Source: an uncultured Pseudobdellovibrionaceae bacterium (GTDB taxonomy: Bacteria; Bdellovibrionota; Bdellovibrionia; Bdellovibrionales; Bdellovibrionaceae). Taken from it: 19,371 nt of DNA. A model generated the notes under the pieces. The model was not told the origin of the DNA. It saw only the letters and a list, made by a program, of their open reading frames with translations, and searched no databases. Shown one piece after another: positions 14,319 through 19,371 of the stretch; the stretch's first letter is position 1, and each line of letters starts with the position of its first letter. The stretch is taken from assembly GCA_937900305.1 (NCBI GenBank), contig CALCCV010000170.1:1-19371 (forward strand). The letters are read 5' to 3'. Position numbers and translations under genes: made by a program.

Positions 14319-15326
14319 CTAGGAATTCATCTCGCTCGCGCGCCAACCCAATGGATCTTTCAAAATCGCGCGTCCCACGGCTGCGAGCGCAAATTGATTT
14401 CCGCCAAGGGCGGCGTCAATGTAAGATCCGGTTTCGATTCCTCCCACCCCAATGACGGGAATTTGCACCGAGGCTTGGATGGCGGCGGCTTCGGGCACAA
14501 GATATCCTTGGCCTAGGCGCGGGCTGGGACGTCGCCATCCGCCGATTCCTGACGAGACGTGCAGCAAATCCACGCCTATTTTTTCCAGCCGGCCCGCTAG
14601 TGCGATGGAGTCTTCCAATTGCAGACCCCCGGGATAAAAATCCTGGCCAGGGATTCGGACAGAAATCAAAAGGCGAGGGTGATTGGCACGAACGGCGCTG
14701 ATCACTTCGCCCAACAGGCGAAAGCGAGAGGCCGCGTCCTTGCCGTACTGGTCACTTCGCTGATTCGTGAGTGGCGAAAGCCATTGATTAAAGCCGTAAC
14801 CGTGGGCCGCGTGGAATTCGACGAGGTCAAAGCCGGCAACCACGGCCCGGTCTGCGCCAGAAACAAAACTGCTGCGCCAAAGATCCACGTCTTCGCGGGT
14901 CATGGTTCGCGGAGTTTCAAGCTCTTCATTCTTAACCGGGACTCTGATTCCGCTGGGGCCCATGAGGTTCCCGGTTGTCATCTGGGAGTTGGACTTTCCG
15001 CCTGAGTGGGTCAGTTGCAAACCGGCGTAAGCGTCCTTGCTTTTGATCGCGGTGGCAATGGCGGTCAGGCCCGCGATGTGGAGGTCTGAGCTTGCTCCCA
15101 GTTGGAGTTCTTCGCTTCGCCCCGAAGGATGGACGTAGGTGTATTCCGCGATCACCAGCGAAGCTCCGGAATCAGCCAGCCTTGCGTAATGAGAAATGGT
15201 TTTAGGGGTGGCGATACCTTCGGCCGTCGCCGTGCTTGAGGCCATGGGCGGAACAATCAGGCGATTCTTAAATGTGATTTGCGAATTCACCCGCAAAGGC
15301 GAGTTTCGGTGAGGGGCGATTTTCAT
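14319..15326 (-). CDS. Old Yellow Enzyme-family NADH:flavin oxidoreductase
   Basis: 335 residues from the ATG at 15326, with AGAAGAAG just upstream. A longer frame would start at a TTG at 15404, but that start lies inside a palindrome and candidate promoter, so it is rejected. The family motifs appear in order: FKNRLIVPPMASSTA for FMN binding, AEYTYVHPSGR, GLQLTHSGGKS with the active-site His, the long AAHGYGFNQWLSPLTNQRSD segment that includes the typical HxAHGY...FLSP core, ISVRIPGQDF, and VGGIETGSYIDAALGG plus AAVGRAILKDP for the phosphate-binding end of the TIM barrel. Function: FMN-dependent reduction of activated alkenes or related electrophiles using NAD(P)H. It lies upstream of the 41-residue membrane protein in the same direction. 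Confidence 0.88.
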   Translation of the reverse strand: MKIAPHRNSPLRVNSQITFKNRLIVPPMASSTATAEGIATPKTISHYARLADSGASLVIAEYTYVHPSGRSEELQLGASSDLHIAGLTAIATAIKSKDAYAGLQLTHSGGKSNSQMTTGNLMGPSGIRVPVKNEELETPRTMTREDVDLWRSSFVSGADRAVVAGFDLVEFHAAHGYGFNQWLSPLTNQRSDQYGKDAASRFRLLGEVISAVRANHPRLLISVRIPGQDFYPGGLQLEDSIALAGRLEKIGVDLLHVSSGIGGWRRPSPRLGQGYLVPEAAAIQASVQIPVIGVGGIETGSYIDAALGGNQFALAAVGRAILKDPLGWRASEMNS

Positions 15327-15349
15327 AGCTTCTTCTAAGCGAAATTCAA

Positions 15350-15378
15350 ATTCTACAAAAGCAATAAAAAAGGATGAA
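15350..15378 (-). promoter_or_regulatory. Candidate promoter of the OYE gene
   Basis: TAGAAT (15355-15350 on the minus strand) is a 5/6 match to the -10 box. TTCATC 17 bp upstream (15378-15373) is a weak -35. The palindrome at 15376-15402 abuts this -35 region. Confidence 0.35.
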
Positions 15379-15402
15379 TTATTTCTTATTTCGAAATAAT
15401 TC
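15376..15402. promoter_or_regulatory. Palindromic operator candidate upstream of the OYE gene
   Basis: GAATTATTTC (15376-15385) and GAAATAATTC (15393-15402) form a perfect 10-bp inverted repeat with a 7-bp spacer. The inner 14 bp TTATTTCGAAATAA (15386-15399) is itself a perfect palindrome. AT-rich symmetrical sites of this size next to a promoter suit a dimeric MarR- or TetR-type regulator; OYE genes such as nemA are known to be controlled this way. No regulator gene is adjacent. Confidence 0.5.
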
Positions 15403-15470
15403 AAAGGCCGGTTTGAAGGACGGTTCGACTCCGATTCTGATCGATGCTGACTCCGAAGGCAAATGGCCCT

Positions 15471-16007
15471 TTATGTTGGTGGAGTCAAATCGGCGAAATA
15501 AATGAAAAACTCGCCTTTGTCGTCCGCTCCCATCCTGGCGATTTGGAAACCGATTTTTTCACACACAAGTTTGGACGCTTCGTGAGTGGCGTCGACAGTG
15601 GCCCATGCCATGTCGTAACCACGTTGGGTCGCGAATTGCAAAATCTGTTCGCCGGCCGTTTTGGCATAACCTTTGTGCCAAAAAGATTTGCGCAGATAAA
15701 ATAGAATTTCGCGCTGATTGCTTTGACAAATGTCTGAGCAGAAGAGGGCCGCGTGACCAACATAAGCGAGATCTTCGGTTTGTCGAATCGCCCAGATGTG
15801 GTCGCCGGGTTTGGCTGTTTCGCCCAAGGCCCTGCGAAATAGTTTTTCGATTTCACTTTCGGTCTTGGGTCCGTCGACGTGTTTCATCACCTCTGCGTCG
15901 GCGAGAAGGTGAGCGAAGTCGTCGTGATCTTCGGCTTTATAAAAATCTAAAAAAACTGCGGGATGATCCGCTGAAAATTTTAAAAATTGAATTTCGTCGC
16001 TGATCAC
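15471..16007 (-). CDS. GNAT-family N-acetyltransferase (RimJ/RimL-like)
   Basis: 178 residues from a GTG start with AAGGAGG four bases upstream, overlapping the stop region of the OPT transporter gene (10 nt between the two coding regions). The layout is that of Rim-type GNATs: an N-terminal FYKAEDHDDFAHLLADAEVM segment, the central strand WAIRQTEDLAYVGHAALF, then EILFYLRKSFWHKGYAKTAGE as motif A that binds acetyl-CoA (about 100-120), and WATVDATHEASKLVCEKIGF as the typical C-terminal motif B. The acceptor is unknown; ribosomal proteins, other N-termini, or small amines are options. The gene is probably translated with the upstream transporter. Confidence 0.85.
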   Translation of the reverse strand: MISDEIQFLKFSADHPAVFLDFYKAEDHDDFAHLLADAEVMKHVDGPKTESEIEKLFRRALGETAKPGDHIWAIRQTEDLAYVGHAALFCSDICQSNQREILFYLRKSFWHKGYAKTAGEQILQFATQRGYDMAWATVDATHEASKLVCEKIGFQIARMGADDKGEFFIYFADLTPPT

Positions 16008-16017
16008 TCCGCCTCCT

Positions 16018-17925
16018 TTAAAGAGCTTCGATCAAAATCAAAACAATTCCGATGATTGAACCGCCCGCAATGATTCCAGCAGAGAGAGTCTCTTGGTTGT
16101 CGACGAAGATTCGTCGGCCCAGTTGTTTGGGATCTTTGCAATAACGTTGGCAAGCCCAAAAGAAAAAAGCACCGAGAGCCATAGCCCACGAATCAGAAAA
16201 TCGCAAAACGAAACCCAAACCCACGCCGACTCCAGATAACCAGAATTTTCCTTTCATCTTTTGGTCAGTGATTTCAAAAACGATTCCTAAGATGGCACCA
16301 ATCAATGCCGCCCACTGGGCCGTGAAATGGAGATTGGAGATTCCGTGAGAAAGGACGTCGGCCACCCCTCGCCAAATCATCGCCGCAGGAAGGGGCAGTC
16401 GATCCGTTCCGAACGCTGAGATTTGATTTTGAAAGATAAAATAAAAAACAGGCACGGCGACAAGAGCTCCGGCAAAGATTCCGAGAATGTGGCCCATGGC
16501 TTGGTGGCGTGGTTTTCCACCCAACATATACGCCGGTTTGATATCCATCAGTAGGTTGCTGGCGTTGAGAGACACTTCAGATGTAATTCCGGCGGTCATG
16601 AGATTTGTTTTTGTGTCGCCCGGAGCCAGCACTCCAAAACTGATTTGTGTGAGTTTGCCCAGGGCACTGCCTGGCGTGATTCCGGTCAATCCCGTCGAGG
16701 TAACGGCAATCAGGGTGAAAATAAAAACCAAAGGAATTGCGATCAAGCCCAAACCATAATGAACGCCAAACCAGGAGTGCCCCAGCCACACGGTCAATCC
16801 TCCGACCAAAGGGATTCCGACCCAGGATATCCAAAGGGGCAGTTCGATTTCGGACAAGGGATCTTTTTCACGCGCACCTGGCGTTGTTCCTCTCGGAACT
16901 TTCAATCGAGTGCTTTTCACTTGAGACAACAGCCGGCCAAAAGCTTCGCTGAGCATTTTGGGTTTTGAAAAAAAAGCGTAGAGCGAGGACGTCGTCATCA
17001 TCGCAGCTCCTGCCCAAAGCGACCACATGGCAATGTCTTTAAATGTGGCTTTTGGAATCACTCCGTCGTGAATCATCCATGGCGCTAAAATCATGTAGTT
17101 GATGCAGGCGCCGAGAAAAATGGAGGCCCCTGTTTTTAGGTTGATGAGGCCGCCGGTGCCAAACATCACAATGGAGGAATCAAATTGAATGGTCAAATCT
17201 CTCAGTGGAGTGCCAAAGAATTTCGGCGTCGCAAAATCATAAATAAAGGAATCCCAAGTTTCCGGAATTTTCGCAAATCCCAGCTTCATTTTGTCCATCA
17301 CTGAGTGATTGCGAAGAGTCTCGAGAAGAGCCGAAAGAAGCGCACCGAATCCCAAGATTTTGGCTTTGAAAAGACCTTCGCGGGCGTCGTCACTGTGCAA
17401 GCTATCGAGAACCACCCCGGCCGCATATCCTTCGGGGAACGGGAGTTGTTCCTCATTGATAAATCTTTTCTTCAGTGGAAACGCAAACAACACACCTAAG
17501 ATAGCTAAGACAATGATCCAACAAATGCTTTGCCACATCGGAATGACATTGCCCGTGACCATCATATAGGCGGGAAGTGAGGCCATAAGCGGCGCCGTCA
17601 TATAGCCAGCACTGGTGGCGATGGATTGCATGGCATTGTTTTCTAAAACACTCATGGGTTGGCCGATCTTCAATTTGGCCAGCAGCTTGAACATGGCAAA
17701 CGAAATGATGACCGAGGAAATTCCGACCCCTAAGGTCCAGCCTGTGCGAATGCCAATATACAAATTTGTTAGACTGAGAATTCCGCCCAACAAAATTCCA
17801 GTGATGGCCGATCTAAGTGTGAGCTGGGGCATGTGGCCCTTGTAAACATTTTTTAACCACCACTCATCTTTTTCAATCAAAGTCATGGTTCGAATCTGCT
17901 CAGGCGTGAGTTCGGGAATGGACAT
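16018..17925 (-). CDS. OPT-family oligopeptide transporter
   Basis: 635 residues, ATG start preceded by GAGGTGAT. The protein is a polytopic inner-membrane carrier with many hydrophobic segments, of the length seen for bacterial OPT members. Family features include LTNLYIGIRTGWTLGVGISS near the N-terminus, FPEGYAAGVVLDS, and LMDIKPAYMLGGKPRHQAMG in the C-terminal half. Bacterial OPT proteins import short peptides by proton symport; some relatives carry metal chelates, and the substrate here is not readable. It lies between the Nudix gene (56 nt upstream) and the GNAT gene (10 nt downstream), all on the same strand. Peptide uptake would fit a proteolytic lifestyle. Confidence 0.88.
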   Translation of the reverse strand: MSIPELTPEQIRTMTLIEKDEWWLKNVYKGHMPQLTLRSAITGILLGGILSLTNLYIGIRTGWTLGVGISSVIISFAMFKLLAKLKIGQPMSVLENNAMQSIATSAGYMTAPLMASLPAYMMVTGNVIPMWQSICWIIVLAILGVLFAFPLKKRFINEEQLPFPEGYAAGVVLDSLHSDDAREGLFKAKILGFGALLSALLETLRNHSVMDKMKLGFAKIPETWDSFIYDFATPKFFGTPLRDLTIQFDSSIVMFGTGGLINLKTGASIFLGACINYMILAPWMIHDGVIPKATFKDIAMWSLWAGAAMMTTSSLYAFFSKPKMLSEAFGRLLSQVKSTRLKVPRGTTPGAREKDPLSEIELPLWISWVGIPLVGGLTVWLGHSWFGVHYGLGLIAIPLVFIFTLIAVTSTGLTGITPGSALGKLTQISFGVLAPGDTKTNLMTAGITSEVSLNASNLLMDIKPAYMLGGKPRHQAMGHILGIFAGALVAVPVFYFIFQNQISAFGTDRLPLPAAMIWRGVADVLSHGISNLHFTAQWAALIGAILGIVFEITDQKMKGKFWLSGVGVGLGFVLRFSDSWAMALGAFFFWACQRYCKDPKQLGRRIFVDNQETLSAGIIAGGSIIGIVLILIEAL

Positions 17926-17981
17926 ATCACCTCATTTTTGCGGGGTCGAGGGATCACTCAAATCACAACTTCGCACAAGAG

Positions 17982-18644
17982 TCAGGGAAATTTTCTTTGC
18001 TTTCCATGCTCGCTTTGAGGTGGGGGTTCGTGAGGACGTAGACGCGATAACAATCCTAATACGATAAAATAAGTCAAACCCCAAAGGGGTGGGTCGCCAT
18101 GAATTTGAATGGCGGGCATTTGCGTCGCGGTTAAATCCTCTGTCCACTCATAAGTCGTTTGAAGCTTAGGGTCGAGCAAAGCATCAAGGCGAACCCAAAA
18201 AAAATCTGCGGCCTCTTGGGGGTTGAGTTGAATGATCACTTCGCGGTGGATGTAAAAGACCACTGGATGAATAAAAAATGGCAAAAGTTCCCCGCGCCGG
18301 CGAGCTTGAATGTCATCAATGGCTGCGATGTGTTCTGCTCTTTCTAAAGCAATTCCAACTTCCTCTTGGGTCTCCCGAATGGCTGTGGCCACATCATCGA
18401 TATCTTCGGCTTCGCGTTTACCGCCGGGAAAGGCAATTTGCCCAGACCATCGATCTGTTGCTGATGTCGCGCGACGAATAAAGGCCACTTCCAAATCCAC
18501 CAAACTGGCCCCGCGAAGAAGGATGGCGACGCACGCTTTCGTTTCAAAAGACCCCTTCAATGAGCACGCGGGCGAAGATGTTAGCAGCGCTTTCAATTGC
18601 TCTTTGACTCCAGAGGCGACTCCCGTCGCAAAATCAGTTCCCAT
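17982..18644 (-). CDS. Nudix hydrolase, coenzyme A pyrophosphatase type
   Basis: 220 residues, ATG start with only a weak Shine-Dalgarno. The Nudix box at about 74-97 (GGKREAEDIDDVATAIRETQEEVGI in two parts: GGKREAED and AIRETQEEVGI) has the two-residue longer form typical of the CoA/NUDT7-like subfamily, with the catalytic REtxEEVG core. The preceding RRATSATDRWSGQIAFPGG matches the conserved segment of that subfamily. The family cleaves CoA and acyl-CoA to phosphopantetheine derivatives and 3',5'-ADP. The C-terminal tail is basic and proline-rich (RLRPHEPPPQSEHGKQRK) and may be disordered. The upstream region is shared with the repeat/hairpin area before the transposase. Confidence 0.83.
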   Translation of the reverse strand: MGTDFATGVASGVKEQLKALLTSSPACSLKGSFETKACVAILLRGASLVDLEVAFIRRATSATDRWSGQIAFPGGKREAEDIDDVATAIRETQEEVGIALERAEHIAAIDDIQARRRGELLPFFIHPVVFYIHREVIIQLNPQEAADFFWVRLDALLDPKLQTTYEWTEDLTATQMPAIQIHGDPPLWGLTYFIVLGLLSRLRPHEPPPQSEHGKQRKFP

Positions 18645-19123
18645 CCCACGAACCTAACTCACCTGCCGTTGCTTGTCGTTTTGAAATTGAGTCAACCGAG
18701 ATCAGCTCAAGAAAATAGGGGAGCTTCCGAAGGGGGAAACTTCGGAAGCCAATTTGCGGGAAAGGGAGGAACGAAGAAATGGATTTTTCATTCCAGCAGG
18801 GGTCTCTGCGAAGAAACCCGAACTGCTCTTGAAATCAAATTATCTCAGCGGCGTCGTCCGAGTTTGTGATCGCTGCGAAGAAATCTTCAACCCGCGCCGG
18901 AACATTGCAGCAAAACTCAGGGCGCTGGATTTGCGTCTGCAGCCTCCTGGGCCAAGGTCGCAGCAACCGTGCGCCGCAGCCTCACCCTGAGTTTACGGTC
19001 CTCGCCGAGATGGCTTGGAAACTGGAGGACTTGCTTGCATCTCCGGATTTGGAATCTGATTCGGGATGAGGTTCGCGGGGATTGATCCTCAGCAGTTTTT
19101 GGAAATTGCACAGGCTGCTCTCT
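18645..19123. other. Gene-poor stretch with short overlapping frames before the transposase
   Basis: About 480 bp with no full gene that I can support. Three plus-strand pieces look somewhat protein-like: a TTG-initiated frame to 18990 with VCDRCEEIFNPRRN, a second frame to 19069 with EFTVLAEMAWKLEDLLAS, and a 41-codon frame starting at 19066 (ATGA overlap with the previous stop) with DPQQFLEIAQAALYVAQPDS. They alternate between two phases. This could be a decayed gene, leader peptides, or part of the insertion element. Confidence 0.4.
18723..18749. repeat. Perfect 10-bp inverted repeat (hairpin)
   Basis: GCTTCCGAAG (18723-18732) and CTTCGGAAGC (18740-18749) flank a 7-bp spacer GGGGAAA. It lies between the divergent Nudix gene and the transposase and lacks a T-run on either side, so it is not an obvious terminator. 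It may mark the edge of the mobile element or act as an RNA structure. Confidence 0.6.
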
Positions 19124-19371
19124 ATGTCGCGCAGCCTGATTCCCTTCCCGGGCGATTTTTTTGCTCAATCTCATCTACCTGAAGTCCACTCATCTGTTTG
19201 TCCCTATTGTGGAGCTGGTGAGATCTTTATCAAAAAGGCGGGTCGGTACACTCGCTCTTCGGATGGCGAAACCATCCAGCGCTTCTTCTGTCGGCGTTGC
19301 TCTCGTCATTTCTCCGAAGCCACCTCGGATCCTTGCTTTCGTCACAAGAAACGTCATCTCCACCGCGATAT
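19124..19371 (+). CDS. Transposase N-terminus with zinc ribbon (partial, runs off right edge)
   Basis: An ATG at 19124 opens a frame that stays open to the end of the window (82 codons seen); in-frame sequence also continues upstream to 19070, with a possible TTG at 19082. The visible part contains a four-cysteine zinc ribbon: CPYCG (Cys26, Cys29) and FFCRRCSRHFSE (Cys56, Cys59), with RYTRSSDGETIQR between and SDPCFRHKKRHLHRDI after. This arrangement is typical of the N-terminal DNA-binding part of InsA-like/COG3677-type transposases. The catalytic domain would lie beyond the window. Intact or degenerate status therefore cannot be judged. The short overlapping frames upstream suggest element-borne or decayed sequence at its left side. 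Confidence 0.6.
   Translation, partial: MSRSLIPFPGDFFAQSHLPEVHSSVCPYCGAGEIFIKKAGRYTRSSDGETIQRFFCRRCSRHFSEATSDPCFRHKKRHLHRD
19124..19371 (+). mobile_element. Left portion of an insertion sequence (boundary unresolved)
   Basis: Inferred only from the transposase-like zinc ribbon running off the right edge. The left end of the element is not defined; the inverted repeat at 18723-18749 is a candidate landmark, but no matching right end or target duplication can be seen in this window. Confidence 0.4.

Noticed and set aside
15420..15450. tRNA-like T arm (GGTTCGACTCC)
   Set aside because: The arm does not make five pairs and no acceptor or anticodon stem can be built around it.
17885..17895. GGTTCGAATC resembling a tRNA T loop
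   Set aside because: It lies inside the start of the OPT coding region without a cloverleaf.
1..19371. CRISPR arrays, rRNA, tRNA, phage structural genes
   Set aside because: No direct-repeat/spacer series, no RNA-gene signatures and no phage protein motifs were seen.

Overview
The window reads as a chromosomal stretch of a Gram-negative bacterium with a dense, mostly operon-like layout, near-even GC by eye, frequent TTG and GTG starts behind good Shine-Dalgarno sequences, and many secreted proteins and lipoproteins. The gene types (DUF4402 subunit with PapD-like chaperone, DUF1566 lipoprotein, transglutaminase-elicitor-like secreted protein, crotonase-fold signal synthase) would suit Bdellovibrionota or a related 'deltaproteobacterial' predator or scavenger. 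That assignment is inference; there is no rRNA or other marker gene here.

Layout. (1) 1-2919, minus strand: a surface-structure locus with a DUF1566 lipoprotein, a DUF4402 secreted subunit followed by a clear intrinsic terminator, a PapD-like periplasmic chaperone, and one nucleotide later a reading frame that leaves the window and sits where an usher would be expected. (2) 3234-4223, plus strand: a crotonase-superfamily enzyme that matches RpfF-type DSF (diffusible signal factor) synthases, including both catalytic glutamates with their 20-residue spacing. No RpfC/RpfG/RpfR-type sensor is visible. (3) 4235-5960: an uncertain plus-strand ORF converging on and overlapping a minus-strand cytoplasmic regulator (helical repeats plus a C-terminal winged helix). 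(4) 6209-8230, plus: an exported HEXXH...E metallopeptidase candidate with a GGGAMIPx tandem repeat at its C-terminus. (5) 8265-9766, minus: a complete hipBA toxin-antitoxin operon with a good sigma-70-type promoter and three 18-bp operator-like inverted repeats. (6) 9930-11045, minus: a membrane-anchored short-chain dehydrogenase. (7) 11242-13877, plus: an unrecognised lipoprotein followed by a secreted transglutaminase-elicitor-like protein with a proline-rich linker, ended by a strong bidirectional terminator. (8) 14065-15326, minus: a 41-residue single-helix membrane protein and an Old Yellow Enzyme-type flavin oxidoreductase with a palindromic operator candidate upstream. (9) 15471-18644, minus: GNAT acetyltransferase, OPT-family oligopeptide transporter and CoA-type Nudix hydrolase, probably one transcription unit. 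(10) 18645-19371: a hairpin and a mosaic of short overlapping frames, then the zinc-ribbon N-terminus of a transposase running off the right edge.

The most notable items are the DSF-synthase homologue without its usual sensor, the hipBA operator array whose half-site geometry equals that of the Escherichia coli HipB operators, the terminator inside the chaperone locus, and the 41-residue membrane protein that is too short for usual ORF cut-offs. Apart from these I see recognisable families and no wholly new system that I could defend from sequence alone.
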